From assembly GCA_021772015.1 (NCBI GenBank), contig JAETNS010000009.1, forward strand, positions 124,001-188,000: 64,000 nucleotides of DNA. Direction: 5' to 3'. Positions 1 through 8,293 of the stretch are shown here, piece by piece. Under the pieces are notes generated by a model, which was not told the DNA's origin, did no database searches, and worked only from the letters and a program-made list of their open reading frames with translations. Position numbers and translations under genes: made by a program. The DNA is from Prevotellaceae bacterium. GTDB taxonomy: Bacteria > Bacteroidota > Bacteroidia > Bacteroidales > Muribaculaceae. Within the stretch, counting starts at the first letter, position 1, and each line of letters starts with the position of its first letter.

Positions 1-763
1 GGTGCTGTCATTCGGAGAAGAAAATCCCGATGCGATAAAGGCTCTTTTGGATGATTTGCGCCACAATTTCCCGGAACTCACATCATTGATGTATGTGGTG
101 AACACCAAGGCCAATGACACAATCACAGACCTTGACATCATTCTTCATTCCGGCAATTCTTACATCGAAGAGGAGATGGAAGGATTACGTTTCAGAATCG
201 GCCCTAAATCTTTTTATCAGACCAACTCCCGCCAGGCATACAATCTTTACAAGGTGGCTCGCGAATTTGCAGGCCTTACCGGTAACGAACTTGTATATGA
301 CCTTTACACCGGCACCGGGACAATCGCCAATTTCATCGCCCGACAAGCCCGCAAAGTGATCGGCATCGAATATGTCGAGGATGCCATTCGTGACGCGAGA
401 CTGAATGCCGAGGTCAACAATCTTGACAACACGCAATTCTTCGCGGGAGACATGAAAGATGTCCTCACTTCTGAATTCATCGCCGCTCACGGACATCCGG
501 ATGTGATGATAGTGGATCCGCCACGCGCCGGAATGCACAATGATGTCATAAATGTAATCCTCGAGGCCGAACCGAAACGGATAGTGTATGTGAGCTGCAA
601 TCCCGCCACACAGGCGCGTGATCTGTCTCTGCTTGACTCAAAGTATAGAGTCACCGCCGTACGACCTGTCGACATGTTCCCCCATACCCATCATGTCGAG
701 AATGTGGTCAGACTCGACCGGAGAGAACCTGAAACATCCGTGGGAGAGTCATATCAGGATTGA
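1..763 (+). CDS. rlmD: 23S rRNA (uracil-5-)-methyltransferase, 5' truncated by window edge
   Basis: This is the C-terminal part of a TrmA/RumA family enzyme that transfers a methyl group from SAM to C5 of a uridine in 23S rRNA. The frame is open to the left edge, so the TRAM domain and the iron-sulfur cysteines expected at the N-terminus lie outside the window. Visible hallmarks are FYQTN before the Rossmann domain, the SAM loop YDLYTGTGT, the DPPRAGMH motif and the catalytic cysteine in SCNPATQARDL. The stop lies 10 bp inside the 3' end of the convergent gene to its right. RlmD and RlmCD/TrmA paralogues cannot be fully separated from this fragment. Confidence 0.9.
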   Translation, partial: VLSFGEENPDAIKALLDDLRHNFPELTSLMYVVNTKANDTITDLDIILHSGNSYIEEEMEGLRFRIGPKSFYQTNSRQAYNLYKVAREFAGLTGNELVYDLYTGTGTIANFIARQARKVIGIEYVEDAIRDARLNAEVNNLDNTQFFAGDMKDVLTSEFIAAHGHPDVMIVDPPRAGMHNDVINVILEAEPKRIVYVSCNPATQARDLSLLDSKYRVTAVRPVDMFPHTHHVENVVRLDRREPETSVGESYQD

Positions 764-1890
764 ACAGTCTCGGGATAAAACATTATCTCGAACCAAGGAT
801 TTTCGGGGACGAGCCTCAACGGCTCTGCCCCTTTTTTCATTTCCCCATCACAACATGAACCGACTGGAGAAACTGACATCCTGCCGGTCTTCCTAAGTTT
901 ACGCCATATTCCGCGAGCCACAAATCCCATGGTGTATCTCAAATTTATTTCCACACATGGAGCTATCCAGCCGGCAGCCTTTCCATCTCCACATACCATC
1001 ATATCTATTCCAATCGGTCCGCTATATCCATCTCCAAGGACACAAGGCAGAATCTTGGCGACTCTATCTCTAACAGCCTCAATATCCTCCCTTGAGACCA
1101 GACATGAAAGCTTATCCAATATCAACTCATCCGGTCCGACATAGTTCCCTCCATAATTTGTCGCGGTCGAATTATAAAACAATGAATACCCTGAAAACTC
1201 CGCCATCCTTTCCCTATACTCAAAAAGCATCGCGAAATCCAGCAACTTAGGCATCAAAGGCTCGACCATAACGCTGCCTTGGTGTCTGATTATCCCCTCG
1301 ATTCTCTGACGTGAACCATCAAGAGAGAGCTTGGTGACAGGAAACACACCCCTGCCGCTTGACGACCAGGGTGATTTCAACATAGCAGACTCATTTTCCA
1401 TGACAAAACGCTCTACGACTTGAAATGACTGTGCTTCCAAAGGCATGTTGAAAGGCAGACACCCGTATCCGGCAGACCATAATGACAAAAAAGCCAGAGA
1501 GGTACGCCTATGGGAAAGATCTCGCCTCGCTGGCATTTGGCCGAAAATATCCGCCATTGTCCATGACGGGATCCCTGCTTTCTCGAATTGGGCCACAGTA
1601 TCATGACTCCATCCCCAGGGAGACAGTTCTAACCGCGATTCCTCATCCACACGGGAAACCGCCGTCGGCCCTGACAGCCCATATTGATCTGTCAATTTAC
1701 CGGACCATGAACAAACATCGCCTATGTCGTCTCCGTTCACCAGTATCAAGTCTCCGGCATTGCCGAGCCAGAAAGGCAACATCGCTCCGGCCCTGTGAAG
1801 CAATGCCGCCTGACGGGGCGGAGTGATTCTGGGAAGGCCGCTTGCGAGAGCGATGTCATTCTCCGGATTAAACAGAAATAACCGTTTCAT
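754..1890 (-). CDS. Conserved Bacteroidales protein with ATP-grasp-like signature
   Basis: I do not recognise a named function. The 378-residue soluble protein opens with MKRLFLFNPENDIALASG. It has no signal peptide or membrane segment. Its second half reads like an ATP-grasp fold: K172 followed by the Ser/Gly-rich loop SPWSSSGRG (173-181), VEPLM at 209-213, IGID at 293-296, and a terminal E-x-N metal site EINLR (314-318). By analogy it would ligate a carboxylate to an amine or thiol using ATP, but no substrate can be named. It is a single leftward gene. Its start lies 88 bp from mutL on the other strand, and its 3' end overlaps the rRNA methyltransferase by 10 bp. Confidence 0.7.
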   Translation of the reverse strand: MKRLFLFNPENDIALASGLPRITPPRQAALLHRAGAMLPFWLGNAGDLILVNGDDIGDVCSWSGKLTDQYGLSGPTAVSRVDEESRLELSPWGWSHDTVAQFEKAGIPSWTMADIFGQMPARRDLSHRRTSLAFLSLWSAGYGCLPFNMPLEAQSFQVVERFVMENESAMLKSPWSSSGRGVFPVTKLSLDGSRQRIEGIIRHQGSVMVEPLMPKLLDFAMLFEYRERMAEFSGYSLFYNSTATNYGGNYVGPDELILDKLSCLVSREDIEAVRDRVAKILPCVLGDGYSGPIGIDMMVCGDGKAAGWIAPCVEINLRYTMGFVARGIWRKLRKTGRMSVSPVGSCCDGEMKKGAEPLRLVPENPWFEIMFYPETVQS

Positions 1891-1894
1891 ATCA

Positions 1895-1922
1895 CAAAAT
1901 TACAGACTTTTCCGTAATTTTG
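1895..1922. promoter_or_regulatory. Back-to-back -7 boxes for the ATP-grasp-like gene and mutL
   Basis: The minus strand carries TAATTTTG (1902 to 1895), 5 bp before the ATP-grasp-like start. The plus strand carries TAATTTTG at 1915-1922, 57 bp before mutL. Both fit TAnnTTTG. Neither has a clear TTG at the preferred -33 spacing, so strength is uncertain, and the minus box is so close to the start codon that it would give an almost leaderless message. Confidence 0.4.
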
Positions 1923-1978
1923 CATTATCAAAGCATATGGGGGCCGTGGAATACCCCCATTAAAACAAAGAAGTCCAG

Positions 1979-3988
1979 ATGAGCGACGTAATACAACTAC
2001 TCCCTGATTCAGTTGCCAACCAGATCGCCGCCGGAGAGGTCATACAACGTCCCGCCTCGGTGATAAAAGAGCTGGTCGAGAACTCCATTGACGCTGGAGC
2101 CACACAGATCAAGATAATACTACGTGACGCAGGCAAGACCCTCATACAAGTGGTGGATAACGGATGCGGGATGTCTGACACGGACGCACGCCTGGCTTTT
2201 GAACGACACGCCACCTCCAAAATCCGCCAGGCTTCTGATCTCTTTGAACTCCACACCATGGGATTCCGAGGGGAAGCTCTCCCTTCTATAGCCGCTGTCG
2301 CCCAAATAGATTTGCGGACAATGCGCCGTGACTGCCAAATAGGCACGCACCTCGAACTGGCGGCTTCCAAATTTGTCAGCCAGACACCTGATGCCTGCGC
2401 CCCCGGAAGCAATCTCGCGGTAAAGAATCTTTTTTTCAATTTTCCTGCAAGACGCAAATTCCTTAAAAAGGATGCCGTAGAACTGGGCCATATCACCCGT
2501 GAATTCGAACGTCTCGCCCTTGTCAATCCCTCAGTGGAATTCGAGTTGTACCACAATGATGTCAATCTATACCAACTGCTTCCCGGGACAATGCGCCAAC
2601 GTATCGCCGGCCTGTTCGGCAAGTCGATAGACAAACAGCTCATACCCGTGGAAACTGAGACACCCTTGGTGAAGATCAACGGATTCGTCTGTCTCCCGGA
2701 ATTCGCCCGCAAACGCAATGCCCAGCAATTCTTCTTCGTAAACGGGCGCAACATGCGCCATCCATATTTCCATAAAGCAGTTATGAACTGTTACGAAGAA
2801 CTGATAGCGGCAGAACATCAGCCCAACTATTTCCTCAATTTTGAAGTTGACCCGCAGACGATAGATGTGAACATCCATCCGACCAAAAGCGAGATCAAAT
2901 TCGAGAACGAGCAACCTATCTGGCAGATCCTGTCGGCTGCGATCAGGGAATCTCTTGGGAAATTCAATGCGATTCCGGCTTTGGACTTTGACAAGGATGA
3001 CGCTCCGGAAATACCGGTCTTCGACCCAAGCATGGCCGAAAGGCTTGACCTTGGATCACTTGACAGTTCCTATAACCCGTTTGCTTCCGCCACAAATAAG
3101 GGGGACAATCTTTCCAACAACAGGGATGAAACACCATCACCTTCATTTTCCTCCGGGAATGAGCCTTCACGGCTAAATTCCCGACAGACATTTGACCCCC
3201 GGTTTTCCACACCCGGAGAGTTTGATTCAAGGAGCAGCCACTTAAACAACTGGGATAAGCTTTATGCTGATTTCCAAAGCGCCACAACTGCCGGAGACCC
3301 GACCTCAATTCATCAACCCACTCCTGAAAGTTTCCTTGTGGACGAAACTGCATCATCCCCCGGCATCGAAGCAAGCGCTCTTAACACCCTCCCGGAAATG
3401 GGCCCGATCTCTCAATCGGGCGGTTTGCTCCAGCTTGCCAACAGATACCTCGTCACAATCGGCAATGACAGCCTGATCCTGGTCGACCGTCACAGAGCAC
3501 ATGTCAAAATCTTGTTCGAGAGGTTTTTCTCCAGCACCCGATCATCTGTCGGAGAATCACAACAAGTGCTGTTTGCTGATATTGTGGAATTGACTCCTGC
3601 GCAGAAAGGGATTCTCGACAGCATCGCTCCGGAAATAAAGTCACTCGGATACGAACTGGAATTCTCCCATGCATCTGATGAAGGGATTTTCCGTTGTGAG
3701 ATACGGGCAATACCGGCAATGCTTCCCGACAACAACGGAGCGGAGGCGCTGATGAAAATAATCGCCGACGCGGAGGAGGGTTCCGGACTCCCGGAAGAGG
3801 ATCTACGCCGTCGTCTGGCTCTTTCGCTGGCTCAATCGGCGGCGATACGCGCCAACCACATACAGCAACATTCAGACGCAGAACGTCTCTTGGGACAGCT
3901 GTTTGCGCTCCCGGATCCATCATACACCCCTGACGGCAAACCCATAATATTACAGATTCCCGTGTCAGAAATCGCCAGGAGGCTATGA
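1979..3988 (+). CDS. mutL: DNA mismatch repair protein MutL
   Basis: MutL couples mismatch recognition by MutS to strand removal. The N-terminal GHKL ATPase is intact: ELVENSIDAG (E34, N35), DNGCGM (60-65), RHATSKI and GFRGEA (95-100). A low-complexity Ser/Asn/Pro-rich linker spans about 345-465, followed by the C-terminal dimerisation domain. That domain carries DRHRAHVKILFE (503-514) where endonuclease-type MutL proteins have DQHA-x2-E-x4-E, and TPDGKP (650-655) in place of CPHGRP. The key glutamate and cysteines therefore seem to be missing. The length of 669 residues is normal. It is convergent with maf, 55 bp apart. Confidence 0.95.
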   Translation: MSDVIQLLPDSVANQIAAGEVIQRPASVIKELVENSIDAGATQIKIILRDAGKTLIQVVDNGCGMSDTDARLAFERHATSKIRQASDLFELHTMGFRGEALPSIAAVAQIDLRTMRRDCQIGTHLELAASKFVSQTPDACAPGSNLAVKNLFFNFPARRKFLKKDAVELGHITREFERLALVNPSVEFELYHNDVNLYQLLPGTMRQRIAGLFGKSIDKQLIPVETETPLVKINGFVCLPEFARKRNAQQFFFVNGRNMRHPYFHKAVMNCYEELIAAEHQPNYFLNFEVDPQTIDVNIHPTKSEIKFENEQPIWQILSAAIRESLGKFNAIPALDFDKDDAPEIPVFDPSMAERLDLGSLDSSYNPFASATNKGDNLSNNRDETPSPSFSSGNEPSRLNSRQTFDPRFSTPGEFDSRSSHLNNWDKLYADFQSATTAGDPTSIHQPTPESFLVDETASSPGIEASALNTLPEMGPISQSGGLLQLANRYLVTIGNDSLILVDRHRAHVKILFERFFSSTRSSVGESQQVLFADIVELTPAQKGILDSIAPEIKSLGYELEFSHASDEGIFRCEIRAIPAMLPDNNGAEALMKIIADAEEGSGLPEEDLRRRLALSLAQSAAIRANHIQQHSDAERLLGQLFALPDPSYTPDGKPIILQIPVSEIARRL

Positions 3989-4043
3989 CAAGACACTTGC
4001 CCGGAATATCCAGGCAGTCAGTCATAACGGGAATAAGCCCGGA

Positions 4044-4673
4044 TCAATGCTGTCCCGACTTTCTGAATCCATTGGCGATAGTGACAAGGCGGTTATAAAG
4101 CGAATGCAATGGCAACCCCATGACATTATAATAATCACCACGGATACCTGACACTCCTATGTAACCGATCCATTCTTGTATGCCGTATGCTCCGGCTTTG
4201 TCAATCGGCCTGTATTTATCGACATAATAGTCAATCTCTTCATGAGACAATGGGGCGAAATCAACCTCCGTGGTCTCTGAAAAAGTGACCATACGCTTAG
4301 TGGTCGCAAGAGTCACACCCGTCACAACCTTATGGGTATGTCCAGCAAGAAGCCGTAACATCATTGCGGCATCCTCCGCATCGGAGGGCTTTCCCAGTAC
4401 CTCTCCCCTACTTATGACGACCGTGTCTGCAGTCAGCAGGATCTCTTTGTCTTTCAGCTGTCCCATATAAGGGTGAGCCTTCTTGCGTGATATATAAGCG
4501 GCCACCTCTTCGGCTCTCATTTTTGCCGGATATGACTCGTTGACTTCTATCAACGGTAGTATTTCCACATCCACATCAAGTCGTCCCAGCAATTCCCTAC
4601 GTCGCGGGGAATGCGACGCGAGCAAAATCTTGCAGTCCTCAAGTGGCTTGTACCGGTTTTCTGTAGGTGTCAT
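4044..4673 (-). CDS. maf: Maf/YceF family nucleoside triphosphate pyrophosphatase
   Basis: Maf proteins hydrolyse non-canonical or dTTP/UTP nucleotides to the monophosphate and pyrophosphate, acting as house-cleaning enzymes. The family start motif is clear: ILLASHSPRRRELL at residues 15-28, followed by the acidic TADTVV motif and the lysine in GKPSDAEDA. Length (209) is slightly above average because of about 14 extra N-terminal residues. It is the last gene of a leftward cluster and follows the KdsC-like gene by 67 bp. The exact substrate class cannot be fixed from sequence alone. Confidence 0.93.
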   Translation of the reverse strand: MTPTENRYKPLEDCKILLASHSPRRRELLGRLDVDVEILPLIEVNESYPAKMRAEEVAAYISRKKAHPYMGQLKDKEILLTADTVVISRGEVLGKPSDAEDAAMMLRLLAGHTHKVVTGVTLATTKRMVTFSETTEVDFAPLSHEEIDYYVDKYRPIDKAGAYGIQEWIGYIGVSGIRGDYYNVMGLPLHSLYNRLVTIANGFRKSGQH

Positions 4674-4740
4674 TCTTTCTATTTTTCTCCTAAATGTCTG
4701 CAGCCGACGAATTTACTCTCACTCAGCGATTCCGCGCGAT

Positions 4741-5265
4741 TCACCAGCCGAACGCCTTGTCTGTCAAGGCCCATATGCCTTTGGCACGCATCACTTCCTC
4801 CAATATGTCACGCGCCACGCCATGTCCTCCACACACAGGTGACACATATCCGGCCACCTCCATAACATCTGTGGCTCCGTCTACAGGCGCGACAGCCAGA
4901 CCGGCATACCGCATGCACTCGTAATCGGGGACATCGTCTCCGCAATAGACAACCTCCTCCGGCTTCAGACCATGACGGGATATCCATTCCTTGAATACAG
5001 GCAGTTTCATTCCTACACCTGTGTAAATTTCCGTGATGCCAAGTCCTTCAAACCTCTCGGTTATTCCGGGCGACACCGCCCCCGTTATGATCGCGAGCCT
5101 CAACCCTCGTTTTACCGCGAGCTGCATGGCAAAACCATCCTTGGTGTTCACTGTCCGGCGTGGCACACCGTTGTCTCCCAATGGAATAGTAGAGGTAGAC
5201 AAGACACCGTCCACATCGAAAACGAGGCCTTTGATTTTAGTCAGATCATACGAAATCTTGCTCAT
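4741..5265 (-). CDS. kdsC: KdsC-like HAD phosphatase (3-deoxy-D-manno-octulosonate 8-phosphate phosphatase)
   Basis: A C0-type HAD phosphatase without a cap domain. KdsC homologues remove phosphate from KDO-8-P on the way to the lipid A inner core. Motifs in order are the nucleophile loop FDVDGVLST, the Thr motif in AIITGA, the Lys region (GMKLPVFKEW), and the acidic loop GDDVPDYECM, ending with the family tail VSPVCGGHGVARDI. At 174 residues it has the expected size. It starts 18 bp after the DUF2520 gene, which suggests co-transcription. A related phosphatase such as N-acylneuraminate-9-phosphatase is less likely because of the GGHG tail. Confidence 0.88.
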   Translation of the reverse strand: MSKISYDLTKIKGLVFDVDGVLSTSTIPLGDNGVPRRTVNTKDGFAMQLAVKRGLRLAIITGAVSPGITERFEGLGITEIYTGVGMKLPVFKEWISRHGLKPEEVVYCGDDVPDYECMRYAGLAVAPVDGATDVMEVAGYVSPVCGGHGVARDILEEVMRAKGIWALTDKAFGW

Positions 5266-5283
5266 GTGTTTCTGGATATCATG

Positions 5284-6075
5284 TCATTCATAAAGTTTCA
5301 ATATCTTCTCTGTCAGAAGAGAATATACAGGCTTCAAGTCGGGCGGCAAGGAAACAAGATGTTTGTTTATAACCTGCATGTCACCTCGCCTCGCCGGACC
5401 CGTCATAGCTTCTGCCGGAGATTTTTCCTCCAATTTACCAAGAGTCGCCTTAAGCAAAGGCAACATGAAGCGTATGTCAAGTCCATGAAGCTGTAAAAGG
5501 CGATCAGCCTCAGCCCACATCAGATTGGCGAAATTGCAGGCAAACACGGCAGCCACATGAATCGACTCGCGCAAATCACTGCCAGCCAACATTACGGTGC
5601 GGGATATGCCTGATGCTATGTCATACAGTTTATCGGCTATGTCTCGCGAGGATCCTTCAATCAGCATCGGTATGTCACTGAAATCCACCGCGACATCACG
5701 CGAGAAAGTCTGCAATGGATAGAAAACCCCATATCTGCTCTTCCTGCCGGAAAAGACATCCATGCCTACACTCCCGGATGTATGAATCCATATACCGGGA
5801 AAATCCGGAGTGGAGGAAATGACATCTATGATGGAGTCATCATTTACTGCGATCAGATACAAATCCATGTCATCCCTCAATGCCCGTAGGTCTGTAACAG
5901 CCTCACACACCGTATGATCCGGAAGACAAGAATCAAGATCCTGATTAATCTTCACGCCAAGCCGCATAGCAGATGTCTCGCTTCGGGCGACAATCTGGCA
6001 GATCTCCGCGCTGCCGTAAAAAGCCTCCGCGAGATGGGTGGCCACATTTCCGGCTCCGATTATCGCTATCTTCAT
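5284..6075 (-). CDS. Rossmann-like and DUF2520 domain oxidoreductase
   Basis: A 263-residue cytoplasmic protein with an N-terminal NAD(P)-binding Rossmann fold (IAIIGAGNVATHLAEAF, about residues 3-19) and a C-terminal helical DUF2520 domain. It resembles the NADP-binding half of F420- and pyrroline-5-carboxylate-type reductases, but the substrate is unknown. In Bacteroidetes this family commonly sits beside kdsC and maf, as here. Its start codon overlaps the stop of the nitroreductase (shared ATGA, 6072-6075), so the two are probably translationally coupled. Confidence 0.85.
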   Translation of the reverse strand: MKIAIIGAGNVATHLAEAFYGSAEICQIVARSETSAMRLGVKINQDLDSCLPDHTVCEAVTDLRALRDDMDLYLIAVNDDSIIDVISSTPDFPGIWIHTSGSVGMDVFSGRKSRYGVFYPLQTFSRDVAVDFSDIPMLIEGSSRDIADKLYDIASGISRTVMLAGSDLRESIHVAAVFACNFANLMWAEADRLLQLHGLDIRFMLPLLKATLGKLEEKSPAEAMTGPARRGDMQVINKHLVSLPPDLKPVYSLLTEKILKLYE

Positions 6076-6614
6076 TCAGCAGCTTGTTTCCAACATCCGA
6101 GATGCACTTTCTCCCATAGAAGTTTATCGGGATTTACAGGCTTGCGCTCCTCGTCCTTGTGGCCGATGGTGACGATGCATAACACCGCGAACTCCTCTGG
6201 TATGCCAAGAGCCTCCCTGACATACTCCTCAGCCGGGACACCGTCATCGCCATATCGTTCGCGAACCTCCACCCAACAGCTTCCGAGTCCGAAATCCTGC
6301 GCCTGAAGCTGCATCAGTATGGCTGCGATCGAAGCATCCTCAATCCAGGCGTCCGACCTCGTGATATCAGCTGTCACTACTATCGCCAAAGGCGCGGAAG
6401 CTACGGAAGCCGCGTAATTCGATTTGCAATGGCTAAGCTTCTCAAGCATTTCCTTATCCTCGATGACAACAAACTGCCAGGGACGGACACTTTTTGATGA
6501 TGGAGCCATCAAAGCCGCCTCTATTATCTGGCGTACCTGATCGGCATCAACAGGCTGGGGCGTATAACGACGTATGCTCCGGCGGTTGATCAAAAGTTCA
6601 TGGAAGTTCTCCAT
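6072..6614 (-). CDS. Nitroreductase family FMN protein
   Basis: A flavin-dependent nitroreductase-fold enzyme of 180 residues, expected to use NAD(P)H to reduce nitro- or quinone-type substrates. The start is placed at the ATG at 6614, giving MENFHELLINRRSIRRYTP, the standard family opening. The frame stays open for another 61 codons upstream, but that stretch overlaps the 3' end of the SPOR gene, is very Arg-rich and has no family similarity. FMN-contact motifs are RRSIRRY and APSSKSVRPWQF. The C-terminal GHKDEERKPV motif is also typical. It belongs to the leftward cluster between the SPOR gene and DUF2520. Confidence 0.9.
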   Translation of the reverse strand: MENFHELLINRRSIRRYTPQPVDADQVRQIIEAALMAPSSKSVRPWQFVVIEDKEMLEKLSHCKSNYAASVASAPLAIVVTADITRSDAWIEDASIAAILMQLQAQDFGLGSCWVEVRERYGDDGVPAEEYVREALGIPEEFAVLCIVTIGHKDEERKPVNPDKLLWEKVHLGCWKQAAE

Positions 6615-6678
6615 ATGGATTCTTTTTTCTGAAAAATACATGTTCCCAGATAAACAACGCCTCTCTCTCCCATCAGGA

Positions 6679-7806
6679 TCAACGGCGGCAAATCCATGCG
6701 TCAGGGACAGCCGCCTGCTCTTTCTGCGCGACAGCCTCCTCGTAAGTGCTACCAGTGGCAACATATACTCGGAATTTGCCATCCTGGTGCAACACATCCA
6801 ATCGTTTCCCTTTGTTTTCAGACATGTACTGATTTGCCTGCTCCTCTGCCGGGAAAGATGCCACTATCACACAATATGGATCATAAGCTTTGAATCTCGT
6901 CTCAGTGTGGGCAGCTCTTGACTCAGTCCTCTGTGATTTGCCAGAGGCAACATCCACGTTTTGCCCGCTTTGGTCATCGAAAGATTCTGGCGCTGACTCC
7001 GGTTCAAGATTGTCTGTTGGCAACATATCTTCTTCAGACTCTGCTTCGACAGAAATGGAATGTTTTTCGTTCGTCAGGCTGGCCCCTGAATTGGCAGCTA
7101 TGTTATCCGTCGGAGCGATAGACGCTTTCATCGGTTCATTTTCAACCAGGACCGGATTGATGAAAAAGAGAGCCAAGGTCACAATCACAGCAAGTGAGGC
7201 CGCTATACCCACCACACTTCTTCTGAAAAGTCCACGCCTGCTTTCCTCCGGGGATGTGCTCTCATCCTCACATGTATTTCCCTCCCATTTTATCGAAGAG
7301 ACCGATGCTTTGTCGGGAGCATAACGTGATATGGCGTTTCCGAGACATGGGGAACCGTCTCTTTCTCCCGATCTCACGATGTTATCCGCGTGTCGCAGAT
7401 AAAGTGGTGTCAAGCCGTAATACCTAAAATCCCATCCGGAGATATCATAGGAATAAAACATGATGGTGCCATATTCCGTATAAATAAGTTCGCCAAGCTT
7501 TCCAAGAGCCAATGAGCGGAACGTCATCAGCTGCTGATACAGACAGTCGGCTTCTTCTTTGACTATCCGACGGGCGGCTTCAAAAGAAATACCGTCGCGA
7601 CGAGCCACGGATGACTCCAGAACACCGTCTGATTCCACCAAAGCCCCATTGAAGACCAACTCTCTTGAAGGAGGAAGCAAAACGAGAGAATTGCGGCTGT
7701 CAAACCTCGCTGATTTATAGCGGACCATCAAGGCACCTATTCCCGGCACCGTCACGCAGTCATGACAGCGAAGGAGGTATTCGAGATGGTCTATTATCAG
7801 ATTCAC
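6679..7806 (-). CDS. HU-CCDC81 and SPOR domain-containing membrane protein
   Basis: This 375-residue protein fits a Bacteroidetes family with two HU-like (CCDC81) domains at the N-terminus (about 1-130), a single transmembrane segment (about 197-217, VVGIAASLAVIVTLALFFI), a polar acidic linker, and a C-terminal SPOR domain (from about 300) that binds denuded septal peptidoglycan. The architecture could link nucleoid or cytosolic partners to the division septum, but that role is inferred. The start is GTG at 7806, forced by an in-frame TAA nine bases upstream and by the family opening LIIDHLEYLL. It is the promoter-proximal gene of the leftward cluster. Confidence 0.85.
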   Translation of the reverse strand: MNLIIDHLEYLLRCHDCVTVPGIGALMVRYKSARFDSRNSLVLLPPSRELVFNGALVESDGVLESSVARRDGISFEAARRIVKEEADCLYQQLMTFRSLALGKLGELIYTEYGTIMFYSYDISGWDFRYYGLTPLYLRHADNIVRSGERDGSPCLGNAISRYAPDKASVSSIKWEGNTCEDESTSPEESRRGLFRRSVVGIAASLAVIVTLALFFINPVLVENEPMKASIAPTDNIAANSGASLTNEKHSISVEAESEEDMLPTDNLEPESAPESFDDQSGQNVDVASGKSQRTESRAAHTETRFKAYDPYCVIVASFPAEEQANQYMSENKGKRLDVLHQDGKFRVYVATGSTYEEAVAQKEQAAVPDAWICRR

Positions 7807-7883
7807 GGCTATTTAATTGTGTTTTAATAATTTTCCGCATATTCACTCCCGGGGAATAATACTCCAGAGAGAATTCAGATTTG

Positions 7884-7914
7884 CAAAGTTAGTAAAAATT
7901 AAATATATTTTCAA
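7884..7914 (-). promoter_or_regulatory. Bacteroidetes-type promoter for the HU/SPOR gene cluster
   Basis: The minus strand reads TAACTTTG (7891 to 7884) with TTG exactly 20 bp upstream (7914 to 7912). Transcription should start near 7878, leaving a leader of about 70 nt. Confidence 0.75.
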
Positions 7915-7987
7915 TAGATATCATCAACTATCTGCCCGTATCATCATAAACTATTTATCCATCTTAAATGATAGGCAACTGGACGAA

Positions 7988-8047
7988 ATGCGGAACAGCA
8001 GGCACTTGAATATGGCGGTTTGGATGGAAAAGCCTGCCGCTCCGCAT
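7988..8047. repeat. Interrupted inverted repeat, possible small structured RNA
   Basis: ATGCGGA-aca-GCAGGC at 7988-8003 is matched by GCCTGC-cgc-TCCGCAT at 8032-8047. This gives 7 + 6 paired bases around a symmetrical 3x3 internal loop and a 28-nt apical loop. A TAnnTTTG box lies just upstream on the minus strand (8076 to 8069). No T-run follows, so a simple terminator is unlikely. Confidence 0.45.
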
Positions 8048-8115
8048 GTTAATATCAAAGTTTTGCTGCAAATATAACTCAAAGACTTTTATGACTTATG
8101 TTAACAAACCATAAA

Positions 8116-8153
8116 TTAACAAAGCTGCCAAATCACATTGGCAGCTTTGTTAA
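8116..8153 (-). terminator. Perfect 15-bp hairpin, terminator of the MFS/lipoprotein unit
   Basis: TTAACAAAGCTGCCA (8116-8130) pairs perfectly with TGGCAGCTTTGTTAA (8139-8153) across an 8-nt loop. It lies 140 bp past the stop of the leftward lipoprotein gene and is followed on that strand by the A/T-rich TTTATGG. Confidence 0.65.
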
Positions 8154-8293
8154 TCTAAGAATTTATAAACGTGGCGATTACGGCCACAAAATTTGGCCCA
8201 ATTGTGTTACAATATAGTTACAGAGCAATACACAACTCTATAAGAATCAGCATGTATATGGCAAAAATATTTGTAACACGTCTTATATTGACA

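Larger units (their letters stand above)
7807..8293. other. 487-bp intergenic region with promoter, palindrome and terminator but no gene
   Basis: No convincing ORF is present. From left to right it holds the promoter of the HU/SPOR gene (7884-7914, minus), an interrupted palindrome (7988-8047), a minus-strand TATATTTG box (8069-8076), and a perfect 15-bp hairpin (8116-8153). The remaining 140 bp up to the lipoprotein stop is AT-rich with nothing recognisable. Confidence 0.6.

Noticed and set aside
6615-6797. N-terminal extension of the nitroreductase by 61 codons
   Set aside because: It overlaps the end of the SPOR gene and is Arg-rich with no family match; MENFHELLINRRS is the usual opening.
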